From Haladaptatus halobius (GTDB taxonomy: Archaea > Halobacteriota > Halobacteria > Halobacteriales > Haladaptataceae), in assembly GCF_020618475.1 (NCBI RefSeq), contig NZ_CP085341.1:1-64000 (forward strand): a stretch of 64,000 nt of DNA, in the 5' to 3' direction. The notes below the pieces were generated by a model that saw only the letters and a list, made by a program, of their open reading frames with translations, had not been told where the DNA came from and searched no databases. A program made the position numbers and the translations under genes. Below are positions 53,621 to 62,756 of the stretch, in pieces. The first letter of the stretch is position 1. Every line of letters starts with the position of its first letter.

Positions 53621-53694
53621 TTACTCAACAGTTCCAACACGCACAGGACGATGAGCAGGCAGAACCACGCCAAGCAGAAGGAATGTACCAATAA
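53621..53694 (+). pseudogene. Duplicated 3' end of the PAC2 gene
   Basis: The frame reads TQQFQHAQDDEQAEPRQAEG, MYQ, stop, nearly the same as SQQFQHARNDEQAEPRQTRG, MYQ at 50789-50859. Similarity starts abruptly, so a larger duplication was deleted or only the tail was copied. The ABC gene lies between the two copies. Confidence 0.7.
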
Positions 53695-53901
53695 CCCACG
53701 CAGATGTTGATGTGTTTGAGGAGAGTGCTTGGATAGCTATTCTCAGTACGTCACAACGTTGGTTGGGGGGAATTGCTTACTGGGTAATAGTACGGGATAG
53801 AGAGCGGTTTGTCCGTGGCGATGCGCGAGTGGAATGAAGGGAAAGTCTCGAGCCATCGTACGAGAAGAATGACTCAGTATTAATCCATTCACTTTCCTAC
53901 A

Positions 53902-54414
53902 TTAGTCGTTGGGTGGAATCGTGAATTCTTGATGGTCGCCTGAGATCGGAACTGATCCGATTTCACGAGGCAATCGTGCTTGAGCCTGATAGGTATAGGT
54001 GGTGCCCGGTCGAAGTCGCCATTCTTCACTCTCTTTGCTCACTCCCTCATCTCCGTATGTGAATGTCAGTGAAAACTTCGGGCCTTGTTGGTCATCGGCC
54101 GGAAGCTGTGCTGGCGCCGCTTTTGGATCCCAAAGCTTGATTTCCTCGCCAATGCTGCCCGACATCGTTCCTTTCTTTTTGTAAGTAAACCCCGCCCAGA
54201 CATGATCATGACCACCAAAGTCGGTCATGGTGCCGAACAGGGTGACACACTGGCTTCCAGCCTCGGCGTCCTTCGTCATAACCTCTGTTGGTTGATTAGT
54301 GCCTGAAGCTGCAGCTCCCTGCCCACTGAGTACGCCAAGTCCACTGACACTCACAGCGGCAGAGCGAAGGAGTGTTCGGCGTGTCGATCGGAAATTACGG
54401 TTTGAATTCGACAT
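53902..54414 (-). CDS. Tat-exported hypothetical protein (170 aa)
   Basis: The N-terminus has RSTRRTLLRSAAVSVSGLGV, a twin-arginine signal, followed by GAAASGTNQPTE. The mature part looks like a single beta-sandwich: TLFGTMTDFGGHDHVWAGFT, KFSLTFTYGDEGVSKESEEW, LRPGTTYTYQAQARLPREIG. The WxxGFT and GTTYTYQAQA words recall fibronectin-III-like folds. One cysteine. It stands alone. Confidence 0.72.
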   Translation of the reverse strand: MSNSNRNFRSTRRTLLRSAAVSVSGLGVLSGQGAAASGTNQPTEVMTKDAEAGSQCVTLFGTMTDFGGHDHVWAGFTYKKKGTMSGSIGEEIKLWDPKAAPAQLPADDQQGPKFSLTFTYGDEGVSKESEEWRLRPGTTYTYQAQARLPREIGSVPISGDHQEFTIPPND

Positions 54415-54872
54415 CGCTACCTGGGAATCACAGTAACATCCTCCTTTGTTACGCGGTACATTCCAATCAAACTTTCAATAATTGGGAAGTTATGGAAAAT
54501 ATTTACTAGATTCTAATCCAGAGAATATGTACTTCTACCCCTACTAATACGTATTTTCAGATGGGTTCGCACTGTAGTCATCCAGTATTTTATGACCAGA
54601 CCCACGGATCACTCGTTTCCTTCTCCGCTCAGAGAGCGGGTCGTTCGCTGCAGAAGCACCATCGACTCGCGGTCGGTGTTACCGATCGATGGTTGGTACC
54701 TTCTGGTGGCCTCGATGATTCGACGCTATCTTCATTCGCTATACTTGGTTCTTTTTCGAGGTTACAGCAGCGGCTGTTTACAGAGTTTACTTCGTTCAAC
54801 ATTACAAACCATGCCAACTGACTAATACGCACATCAACAGAGGAGAGAATGGCATCCGATGCCATTCCGGTC
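54415..54872. other. Intergenic, no firm gene
   Basis: A + strand frame at 54592-54825 is open, but its Ser/Arg-rich product is not convincing. AT-rich at 54480-54560. Nothing else recognised. Confidence 0.35.
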
Positions 54873-55052
54873 TCATGGACGCTCTCCCTCTTTCCTGACG
54901 AACTGAGGAGGGAACTCACTGTCATCCACTCGGATGCCATATTTTCGATCCACGCTCGACGATAGCGATGCGTCTGAGCGAAGAATTTCCCCGAACAGGC
55001 GGATCGCATTTTTGCGATTCGGTTCCGTTGATGATCGCTCGTCTGCACGCAT
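54873..55052 (-). CDS. Hypothetical protein or fragment (59 aa)
   Basis: MRADERSSTEPNRKNAIRLF, GEILRSDASLSSSVDRKYGI, RVDDSEFPPQFVRKEGERP has coding-like codon choice but matches nothing I know. It may be the 3' part of a larger decayed gene, since the frame stays open upstream to 55214. Confidence 0.3.
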   Translation of the reverse strand: MRADERSSTEPNRKNAIRLFGEILRSDASLSSSVDRKYGIRVDDSEFPPQFVRKEGERP

Positions 55053-55315
55053 CTTGTGCCCGTGCTGCTCGCTGACTATGGGGATGGGATGAATGGAGCG
55101 CGGGTGACGAGTGGCAGAAGTGACGATGACGCTGTGGATGCTGGGCTCGTCCGCGCGTACTACTTCATACGGACTCTGCAGTGAAAGACGTCCGCCAAGG
55201 GGACTTTGAACCATTGGTTCGTGAACGGATACGGCATGACAGCATCCGCAGGAGTAAAATCGACTCGAATACCGTGACTAGAAACCATCATCAAAACAAT
55301 AATTCATGAGATACT

Positions 55316-55591
55316 CTACTCCACCACCCTGAGGGGGTCGATATCGATAGTTCGGTCACTGAAAACGGTAACCTGGTATCCACAGTACTGAAAGGTGACG
55401 CTTCCAGTTCGATCAGTGTCCCTTTGGGTTGAGGCAAACAATGCTTCGAGGGCATCGGGATCGATCACATCGTAAAGAGGTTCGCAGTCGGTAGTTTCTG
55501 TACGTGCAACGATCGCTTCGCGAATAAGCACACTTAGCGGTGGGTCGGTACTAGTGTGACAAGTGTTTGACTCGATGATCGTGTCTTCCAT
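55316..55591 (-). CDS. HalOD1 domain protein
   Basis: The 91-residue product has LSVLIREAIVARTETTDCEP, LYDVIDPDALEALFASTQRD and VTFQYCGYQVTVFSDRTIDI. The ATG 55591 (MEDTIIESNTC) gives the usual length; the frame is open to 55660. The gene is alone, with a remnant of another HalOD1 gene 260 bp upstream. Confidence 0.86.
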   Translation of the reverse strand: MEDTIIESNTCHTSTDPPLSVLIREAIVARTETTDCEPLYDVIDPDALEALFASTQRDTDRTGSVTFQYCGYQVTVFSDRTIDIDPLRVVE

Positions 55592-55849
55592 TGCGTGTCC
55601 TCCTGAAAGCCAGCGCGAATAGTCTCTTCTTGATGGGATAGGAATCCACTCGCTGGCCACCTCATCACAGCTAGTGGTCTTAGTTATAAAGAAGCTCTGC
55701 TTGTATATAAACTAAACCATTTATCATGGCGTTCCTCAGAGGAGAATATGAACCCACTCGACCAGCAAATCGCTCATTGATCGTGGCCCCAATCCCTGCG
55801 CCGGTAGAACACGTTAAGACATTCACTTCTGATACCATCTTCTGATGTC

Positions 55850-55968
55850 CGGGGAAGTATTGATCTACGCATCACTGTGGCAGTATTATACACTGGCTCG
55901 ATGTCTTTGATCGGCTGGTTTTCGTACTCGGCAAGCGCGCGTACGAGTGCGGTACTCAGTTGTAGTTG
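55850..55968 (-). pseudogene. HalOD1 domain, N-terminal fragment
   Basis: The minus strand reads LQLSTALVRALAEYENQPIK, DIEPVYNTATV, then departs from the family where IDPDALDALF should follow. It aligns with the first helix and PLY motif of the other HalOD1 proteins. It is a second, broken copy upstream of 55316-55591. Confidence 0.5.
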
Positions 55969-56290
55969 TCAAAACGAAACCACGGAAGAGTTGAAACTGA
56001 TTATGGATGGCATCGTCCCTACCGGTGATACCCAAGAGTAGGCAACTCCCTCAGTGAAAGACAGAGAGGGTGAACTGAACGCCTAGAACAGGTATTTGGA
56101 GCGTCTGTGTAGTCTAGCGATGGCCTCGACTGGCTCGTCTCAAATCTGCGCTACTGCATCACGAATCACGTTCGTTTCAAACATTTCTGTCGATCCTACC
56201 AAGTGCTTTCATGAGGTGACTTTGGCCATCAACATTAGAAAGAGTGGGTGGCCATCAAATTATCCTCACGATCGAAAGCGACCCAGTAAT
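55969..56290. other. Intergenic, no gene seen
   Basis: About 320 bp between a HalOD1 fragment and the PPOX remnant. No feature recognised. Confidence 0.4.
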
Positions 56291-56692
56291 TTACGCCTCG
56301 AAATGGCTGACGCGCTCTGGTCGGATCGCGATCAGGATGCGTTCCATTTGAATCGGATTCGGATATTCATCCTCGCCCATATGTCGCTGTGCTAGCTCGT
56401 CGATATGCTCGCCTGCCCCTTCCATAATAACTTCGTCAACCTCACCTGTGACTGAGAGCATCCGGTAGGGGCTATCCGGATCGGTCATGCTGATGGCGAC
56501 CCGCGGATCGTTTCGAGCGTTCTCCTCCTTTTGCTGGCCACGTTTCGTATTCACTAGTAGGCGATTCGTATCAGCGTCGTAATCGACCCACACTGGTGTC
56601 ACATGCGGTGCTCCGTTTGAGATCAGCGTCGCAAGGTGGGCGAACGTTGGTTCTTAGAATAGATCTTGGAATTCAGTTGGAATCGATGCCGT
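56291..56692 (-). pseudogene. PPOX class (pyridoxamine 5'-phosphate oxidase-like) protein, broken start and TAA
   Basis: The frame from 56692 reads (ACG for ATG) ASIPTEFQDLF, TAA at 56654-56656, then EPTFAHLATLISNGAPHVTP, VWVDYDADTNRLLVNTKRGQ, RNDPRVAISMTDPDSPYRML, SVTGEVDEV and ends FEA. This is the split-barrel fold of F420- or FMN-dependent PPOX enzymes. The start codon is mutated and one nonsense codon interrupts residue 13. Reinitiation at a GTG (56602) would give a 103-residue piece lacking the first strands. Confidence 0.75.
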
Positions 56693-56835
56693 AGAGCCAC
56701 TACGGGAGATTGATCTTAATACACACTCCCTTGTTTCGCACTTATGAATCCAAATTTCGAAGATCCGACTCCAGCATAATACCCAGCCCAAACAGATTTC
56801 CTGCTCGTAGTCGATACGGTATTCAGAGGAAAAAC

Positions 56836-57111
56836 ATGGATGAGCATTCCGAGCGACGGCGGTATTATTCGAAGGATACAGAAGCATCACTTAGCGAAGC
56901 AATCCTTGAAGCAGTCGAAGCTCATGAGAACGCCTCATTAGGTGAAGATGAGTTTACTCTCTATGATCATGTCAATCCTGACGCGATCGATATGCTATTC
57001 AAAGATACGACTGATATTGCTGTTTCTGTTCAAATTCATTTGACAAATGTAACCGTGAGTATTTGGAGCGACGGTGGAATCGATATTCGTGATACAGACA
57101 AAATTGACTAA
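56836..57111 (+). CDS. HalOD1 domain protein (divergent)
   Basis: The 91-residue product has SLSEAILEAVEAHENASLGE, LYDHVNPDAIDMLFKDTTDI and VQIHLTNVTVSIWSDGGIDI. The LYDHVNPDAIDMLF motif is a variant of LYxxIDPDALDALF, and the FEYAGY-like strand has become IHLTNV. The ATG at 56836 is preferred. Confidence 0.78.
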   Translation: MDEHSERRRYYSKDTEASLSEAILEAVEAHENASLGEDEFTLYDHVNPDAIDMLFKDTTDIAVSVQIHLTNVTVSIWSDGGIDIRDTDKID

Positions 57112-57353
57112 TAGGTGTTTAACGACCAAAAATTAACGCAATTTTAACAAGAAGGTGCGCTCTCGGTTACTGGCCACAGTTATTGAACAAGTTTAGCAGT
57201 AAATACAGATAGTTGTCGGCTTGCGATTTTCTTCACTTTCCTCTTCGTCCTTTGTTGGCATATACATAATATAGGTTATATTGTTACCACACGTAGTAAA
57301 GAGCAAGAAGTCAGGATGACGGCTTAGTAACGCCAATCTAGCCATGAGGACCC

Positions 57354-57620
57354 ATGATCGGGAAGGGAAACAAGATGACAGTGAACGTCGACGTGTGGCA
57401 ATACGGAAATCCGCAACATGAGCAGCTGACCCCTCCAATCGACGAACGGTGGTTCTATGGTGACCCTCAACATGACATAGCTACTCCAGTCAATGTTGAA
57501 CTTCGAGAGTCGCACACATATTTGCGTTCCTGGGCACGGTACACACAGCAGCAGCGGCATCGCGAACCCGACGCAAAGCGTCCAATTCCTACCTCACCAT
57601 TGGTTGCCACTCGACGGTGA
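57354..57620 (+). CDS. Uncertain ORF with short internal repeat
   Basis: The frame contains WQYGNPQHEQLTPPIDERWF followed by YGDPQHDIATPVNVELRES, a twofold repeat of YGxPQH. The rest (SWARYTQQQRHREPDAKRP) is basic, unlike typical haloarchaeal proteins. It may be spurious. No family recognised. Confidence 0.25.
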   Translation: MIGKGNKMTVNVDVWQYGNPQHEQLTPPIDERWFYGDPQHDIATPVNVELRESHTYLRSWARYTQQQRHREPDAKRPIPTSPLVATRR

Positions 57621-57732
57621 GGCAGTATTGAACGACAGTATCGCTGAGAGAGTCCCAAGTAAATCATATTAGTCAATTTGATGCTCTTTGTAACTTCCCA
57701 AAGTACTTTGCTACCACATCATGCTAACTTTC

Positions 57733-57820
57733 GTTGGGCTCTCATGACGGTTGTTAGATGAGCATGCTCGACGAACGTGGGCAGCGTACTCACCGCTTCA
57801 CCACCGCTTACTCACGTTTC
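57733..57820 (+). ncRNA. Tandem-hairpin structured element, copy D
   Basis: P1 is GTTGGGC/GCTCGAC with two G-U pairs (57733-57739 with 57766-57772) and an inner CTCAT/ATGAG. P2 abuts it: GAACGTG/CACGTTT (57773-57779 with 57813-57819). It is the most divergent copy, and pairing is kept by G-U and compensating changes. Confidence 0.5.
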
Positions 57821-57950
57821 AGTACTGCAACAAGTGTAGCGCTGGCACTTTCATCCACATTACTTCAATATATACCTTTTTGACCGATCAATTACTCGTT
57901 CAGGGTAGGAGACAGTCATGAGGAGACCATTCGCGCGCCCATGTCCCCTT

Positions 57951-58086
57951 CTCACTGCCGACAGTGAACCCAACCACTAAGTGAATGACTAGCATCCCCC
58001 TTTGTGTCGGGTGGGTCAGAGTGAGTTCCCTCGACGGACGTGGACTTCACGGTACCTAGCACCTACCTCTATCACTCCACGTTCCA
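57951..58086 (+). ncRNA. Tandem-hairpin structured element, copy E
   Basis: P0 is TCACTG/CAGTGA (57952-57957 with 57962-57967, loop CCGA). The leader is CTAAGTGAATGACTAGCAT. P1 is GTCGGG/CCTCGAC (from 58006 to 58035). P2 is GGACGTGGA/TCCACGTTC (58036-58044 with 58076-58084). Its final 54 nt are identical to copy B. Confidence 0.6.
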
Positions 58087-58594
58087 GGCAGTGTCATGCT
58101 CGTTGGAGAGGTATATTCGTTTTCAAAGAGTAGAACAAGTGTAATATCATGTACATACCTATGAAGAAGGAACCATTAGAAGGTAGATCCGCAACCACGG
58201 TATACGGTCATTGGCATGATATCGGGCGATGACCCTGATTCTCAATAGAACACGGCTACCAGCCGATCTCTAATAGATCTCGAATGGCCAGGATCTATAA
58301 GGCCGTGTCAATCCTACTCATGATTTGGGGCAGTTCTGTCCCACTGACGATAGCCAGCGTGAGTAGGAGTGCTTTGTTTCATGGGTTCTCCTGGTGGCGA
58401 ACGCAGAGGAGTTGGAGAGCGATTTCCCCTTCCAACCTCCTCCCGAAAAGTCACGTTATGAGGCTGTAGTCGTCAGTAGCTTGCTCTAGTGGCCATGCAG
58501 TAGGGTCGACATCGCTAGCGTCATAGCAATTTCCCCAACGATTAAATTAAAAAAATTTAAATAATTTTAACTTATATATGAATATGAGTTCGTA
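58087..58594. other. Intergenic with AT-rich tract
   Basis: A short + strand frame (58284-58469) has one hydrophobic stretch but is not convincing. An A/T-only run lies at about 58541-58578, just before the UspA fragment. Confidence 0.35.
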
Positions 58595-58924
58595 GTTAAT
58601 CAACTAGACGCCACAACCGATAGTCTCATCATCACTGCACCCACAGCTGCTGGGCTTATTGGCTTCGAGGAGGTGGTGGATGAGACCATAGAACGAGCAA
58701 ATCAGGCGTCGGTTGCGTCCGTAACTGGATCAGTTTGCCGCGGGGAGCCCGCCCAGACAATTCTCGATTACATTGAGACAAATGATATCGATCTCATCGT
58801 CATGGGCACCCATGGTCGAAGCGGGCTTGACCGACATCTTCTCGGAAGCGTCACCGAGAAAGCCGTTCGACATTCCAATGCGTCCGTCCTTACGGTGCGA
58901 AGAACTGATTCGGAACGTAAGTAA
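58595..58924 (+). pseudogene. Universal stress protein (UspA) family, N-terminally truncated
   Basis: The frame carries the C-terminal two thirds of a UspA domain: ETIERANQASVASVTGSVCR, GEPAQTILDYIETNDIDLIV, and MGTHGRSGLDRHLLGSVTEK with the ATP-binding GxxGxxxxxxGSVxxxV motif. The N-terminal beta strand with its MYxxILVPVDGS start is missing. Upstream is an AT-rich run. A GTG at 58673 could start a partial product. Confidence 0.7.
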
Positions 58925-59026
58925 CACTCCTTTCTCTACTTAGAATGAGTACAGGCCGAGCATGGTGGCCAGAGTACTGTATGGGTTGAGTGCTTGTTTG
59001 GTATTTGAACAGAGGACTGAAGTCTA

Positions 59027-59493
59027 TTATTCAAAATAATTTTGATATAGAGTAATATACTCTTGAGAGCAAATGATAGTCTTTGTATACCACGTAGCGG
59101 TTATTAGGCCGGTACTCACAAGAGAAACGATGAAAATAGTATAATATTGAAGAATAGAAGTTGACGAGAGGATGCGACCAGTTGACGATGTGTTCATCGT
59201 CCAAATCACAGCTACAAGGAGTATCGGAAACCCGAGTCCAAACACAAACTTTGCAGCGATCTCAGGAGCAATGATTTTGAGGCCGCTAAGACAGTACATT
59301 CCAGCGGAAAATAAAGCTAGTAAACCACTATATGGAATCCAAACGGTTCGCTATAATTGACTATCTGAACTGAAGGTGACGACATGAATACAGCAGGAGT
59401 AAGGACTGATAGAAAGAGTACCGTATTGATACCGACGCCAAGCAGTATGAAAATGTAGCCTCGGTTGGCCGTTTTAACTTGCTGATTGCTCAT
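59027..59493 (-). pseudogene. Membrane protein split by a frameshift
   Basis: From the ATG at 59493 the frame reads MSNQQVKTANRGYIFILLGV, GINTVLFLSVLTPAVFMSSP and, after a one-base shift near 59345, VWIPYSGLLALFSAGMYCLS, GLKIIAPEIAAKFVFGLGFP, YYTIFIVSLVSTGLITATWY. Four hydrophobic segments would form a protein of about 155 residues. It overlaps nothing and is divergent from the DUF389 gene. Family unknown. Confidence 0.5.
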
Positions 59494-59572
59494 GACCGCA
59501 TTGTTTACTCCGTCAGTTCTTATGAATCGAGCGTTTCACAAAGGTTTTTTCGTGTCTCTGAAATACGGTGGT

Positions 59573-60874
59573 ATGCGTCTCATTCAGATACGCGTTCCAG
59601 ATGACTCTCAAGACGACGTTCTCAATACCCTTGAGGAGGTGAACGCTGATTACGTCATCGCTGACGAAGCAGCGAATAACGACGCGTCAATCGTCTACTT
59701 CCCCCTTCCCGATGGCGCGGTGGATGAGATGTTGGAGAGGCTCCATAATGACGGGCTTGAGGATAATACTTTCACAATCGTCACGCAGATCGAGACGGCG
59801 ACGACACCGAACCTTGATGAGCTCGAGGGACGGTATACCCAGGGGCCAGAGGACGAAATCGGGCGCTCACACGCAGAACTACGGACGAAAGCCCGAGAAT
59901 TGACACCACAACGGTCGATGTTCGTTCTCTTCTCTGCAGTCAGTGCTATCGTCGCGGCTGCCGGCCTCCTACTTAACTCTGCAATCGTGATCACTGGCGC
60001 GATGGTCATCTCGCCATTTGCCGGTTCTTCACTTTCCGCAAGCGTCGGCGCAGTTATCGGAGACTATGAATCAATCGTTGACAGTTTTAAATCACAGCTA
60101 CTTGGACTCGTAGTTGCTATTGCTGGAGCAACTGCTGCAGGATTCGTGTTCAGGTGGGGGTTCCTTGTTCCGCCAACACTCGTTATCAAGAATATCGGGC
60201 AGATCAGCAGTTTCAGTGCGCCTGCCGTACTCACGCTCACAATAGCACTCTTTGCTGGCGGCGCGGGTGCTCTTGCGCTGGCAACCGATCTTCCGGTCGC
60301 AATCGCTGGCGTTGCGGTCTCCGCCGCAATCATCCCAGCTGCTGCCGCCGTCGGTCTTGGAGTTGTGTGGCTACAGCCACTGCTGGCGCTCGGTGCGCTC
60401 GCATTACTCCTTGTAAACGTACTGCTGATCAATATCACCGCCTTCATTGCACTTTGGGCGTTCGGCTATCGGTCATTTAATTCGAGCAACCTTCGGGATG
60501 TTATTTCACTCGACCTCCGGACGATCGTAGGGGTCGCGAGTGCCCTCGTGGTAGGCTTTCTTCTCGTTGGAATTCTCATCTCCACATACCAATATCTTCT
60601 CTTTGCACAGACAGTTAACCACAATGTCAACGAAGTGCTGACGCAATCGAAATATTCACAGTTAGAACTTGAACAAGCGTACACCGCGTACGGAGGCGGG
60701 AGGTTTTCGGGTAAGCAAGCAAGTGGGTCAGTCACTGTCGTCATTGGCCGCTCCTCGAATGAGAGTTATCCAAGGTTGTCTCAAACGCTTCAGCAACGGA
60801 TTGCCGAGGATACACCTCGAGCAGTTACCGTCCAAGTCCGATTTATCGACTATCAGCAGACAACTCCGACATAA
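59573..60874 (+). CDS. DUF389 (TIGR00341-like) membrane protein
   Basis: The 433-residue protein has a soluble N-terminal domain (RLIQIRVPDDSQDDVLNTLE, YVIADEAANNDASIVYFPLP). The DUF389 membrane core follows: SMFVLFSAVSAIVAAAGLLL, NSAIVITGAMVISPFAGSSL, AAIIPAAAAVGLGVVWLQPL and LLLVNVLLINITAFIALWAF. DUF389 proteins are widespread and of unknown transport role. I use the ATG 59573 (MRLIQIRVPDD); an upstream start at 59486 adds a non-family segment. The frame is intact. Confidence 0.9.
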   Translation: MRLIQIRVPDDSQDDVLNTLEEVNADYVIADEAANNDASIVYFPLPDGAVDEMLERLHNDGLEDNTFTIVTQIETATTPNLDELEGRYTQGPEDEIGRSHAELRTKARELTPQRSMFVLFSAVSAIVAAAGLLLNSAIVITGAMVISPFAGSSLSASVGAVIGDYESIVDSFKSQLLGLVVAIAGATAAGFVFRWGFLVPPTLVIKNIGQISSFSAPAVLTLTIALFAGGAGALALATDLPVAIAGVAVSAAIIPAAAAVGLGVVWLQPLLALGALALLLVNVLLINITAFIALWAFGYRSFNSSNLRDVISLDLRTIVGVASALVVGFLLVGILISTYQYLLFAQTVNHNVNEVLTQSKYSQLELEQAYTAYGGGRFSGKQASGSVTVVIGRSSNESYPRLSQTLQQRIAEDTPRAVTVQVRFIDYQQTTPT

Positions 60875-61017
60875 AATTGACAACGCTCTACTGTCGATCT
60901 GGTTCCGGTAATACTCTAGTTATTTACCCTTTCCTCAACTGTTGGGAACCTGGACTTCCGTTTTGTAGGACCTTCGTAACTCCCGATCTATGTTCACAAG
61001 CTTCTTTCAAACCTAAA

Positions 61018-62088
61018 TCACTTCTCTGATTGGATCTCGCTCGCCTCCTCGTGGCGAATTTCCTCTAGCTCCTGTGTGTCTCGAAGGATGAATGGCCCAA
61101 TTGCGAGCGTCCGCTTCATCACCGTAAGGACGCGGAGCAGGTAGGCAAGCAACACGGCGAACGGGATGAGTGTGAGCACATAGAGAGCACTGACGACGAG
61201 GTAGGCGGTGCTGACGCCGAACACCGTGCCAGCAATCTTCGAGGCATCGAACTCAAGCATCATGTACCCCGCGACCGCCAGCGCTGGCATCGCCCCATAT
61301 AGCACGCCCCGCGAGATGTTGATGATCTCCCACTGGACATAGAGGGTCTTGAAGTGTTCACGTGCTGGGCCGAAAAACCGAAGCGCTTCAATCAGATCGT
61401 CGAATGCCTCGTCCGCCTTGGTCGAGAGCGATTCCGTGTGTTTGTTCTGGAGGGTTCGCGCAGCGAATATCTTCCACGAGTAGTTATAGTTTAGGACGGG
61501 AAGCAGCGTCTCGAATGAGCCGAACTCTGCGCCTGCCAAATCGTCGCTGATGGTTTGACTGTGCTCAATGAGTCCATCTGTGTACTCAGCGACCTCTTCA
61601 AGCTGTTCCGAGTTGGCGGTTCCGGTGACCGCATCGTTGAGCGTCCTTGCGCGCGTATCCGCCGTTTCGATGAGCGTCCGGAGGAATCGAGAGGGTTCGA
61701 CTGGAACTACGCCGATGCCTGCGGCTTCCTCTACCTCCTCACGAAACTCGGTTTCGTTCGTCATGCGCTCGCGCTGTTGACCGAGTGGACCGATTTCCTC
61801 GGCGAGCACGAATTGTGAGATAGAGAGGACGAGGGTGACACTCGTAACAACGGCAATGACCATCGAGCCAAACAGTGACGCTACTCCGCTGGTCGTCGCG
61901 AGTTTCTGTGGTGTACTGGGACCAAGCAGGTGAGCAGTGAGGAGCAGTACATACGCACTCACGAGAATGACACCGGTGACGAGCCAGCGGTTCGCGCTAA
62001 TTAGGAACCATATCTTCACACGGGTTTCGCCGACGCGCTCGCGCATCGTATCGGCTGGCCGTGTGACGGTGTCCGAGTTGTTACTCAT
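61018..62088 (-). CDS. Hypothetical membrane protein (356 aa)
   Basis: Four membrane segments are visible: WLVTGVILVSAYVLLLTAHL (about 35-54), SLFGSMVIAVVTSVTLVLSI (70-90), VLYGAMPALAVAGYMML (260-278) and LVVSALYVLTLIPFAVLLAY (295-315). A long helical region lies between pairs (about 105-245). This layout is known in haloarchaeal proteins of unknown function. The gene is convergent with DUF389 and has a clean start. Confidence 0.75.
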   Translation of the reverse strand: MSNNSDTVTRPADTMRERVGETRVKIWFLISANRWLVTGVILVSAYVLLLTAHLLGPSTPQKLATTSGVASLFGSMVIAVVTSVTLVLSISQFVLAEEIGPLGQQRERMTNETEFREEVEEAAGIGVVPVEPSRFLRTLIETADTRARTLNDAVTGTANSEQLEEVAEYTDGLIEHSQTISDDLAGAEFGSFETLLPVLNYNYSWKIFAARTLQNKHTESLSTKADEAFDDLIEALRFFGPAREHFKTLYVQWEIINISRGVLYGAMPALAVAGYMMLEFDASKIAGTVFGVSTAYLVVSALYVLTLIPFAVLLAYLLRVLTVMKRTLAIGPFILRDTQELEEIRHEEASEIQSEK

Positions 62089-62561
62089 GTACTTCGTTAT
62101 ACGCTAACTTCTGAATTAAATACCCGGATATCAATTGGAGAGAGAACAGTAACCGCGCATAACAGATTCAGAACGTAAATCTACTGGTGAGAGTGCGACT
62201 GCGAGATGATGTGGTGATTTATTTTAAACTTCTATTAGTCAGCGATTTTCTCACTACCCAGTTCGATGGATGGGATTTCTTCCTCGAAAATATCGTACTT
62301 GAAGTAGGACATCTCCCCAGAGCAACAGCAGAACTGTGATGCTAATCGATTGACGTCTGTGCCTATAATCTTCGACCTCACACAGTCCACGCACCGACGG
62401 ATCAAACTTGATATTTATGTGTGAGATACGTCAGACGACTCGCTACATATCCACCCCGCTAAGAGTATCGTTTGGTTTCCCCCTCTTTCTCTCACCCATG
62501 ATTTATCCATTGACTATTTCCTTATCCAAAAATATTTTGGCTATGGGTGACAAGCAACAAT
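62089..62561. other. Intergenic upstream of structured elements
   Basis: No coding-like frame. It may contain the promoter for copies G and F. AT-rich stretches near 62215-62235 and 62500-62540 could hold TATA boxes. Confidence 0.35.
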
Positions 62562-62668
62562 TGTCGGGTGTTGATGGAGGGAAAGGAACGTGCGTCCCAC
62601 CCGACAAACATGGGGAACTCGTGGCGATGGAGAATCTGGTCAGTGCGCTTCGTACATCCCCATGTTCA
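62562..62668 (+). ncRNA. Tandem-hairpin structured element, copy G
   Basis: P1 is TGTCGGGTG/CACCCGACA, nine perfect pairs (62562-62570 with 62598-62606). P2 abuts it: AACATGGGGA/TCCCCATGTT, ten perfect pairs (62607-62616 with 62657-62666). Relative to the other copies, the P2 change from CG to CA on the 5' side is balanced by TG for CG on the 3' side. Confidence 0.6.
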
Positions 62669-62756
62669 GTGACTCTGCTCGGTAAGTGAGAGCTATCTCT
62701 CGATTAGTTTGCCGCTTTCCCCAATTTCCTTGAAATCCCTCACCATGCTACGTAGT

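Noticed and set aside
54592-54825. 77-codon + strand frame
   Set aside because: Ser/Arg-rich with no domain; probably chance.
58284-58469. 61-codon + strand frame with one hydrophobic stretch
   Set aside because: Composition is Ser/Arg/Trp-rich and not acidic; no start context or homology is evident.
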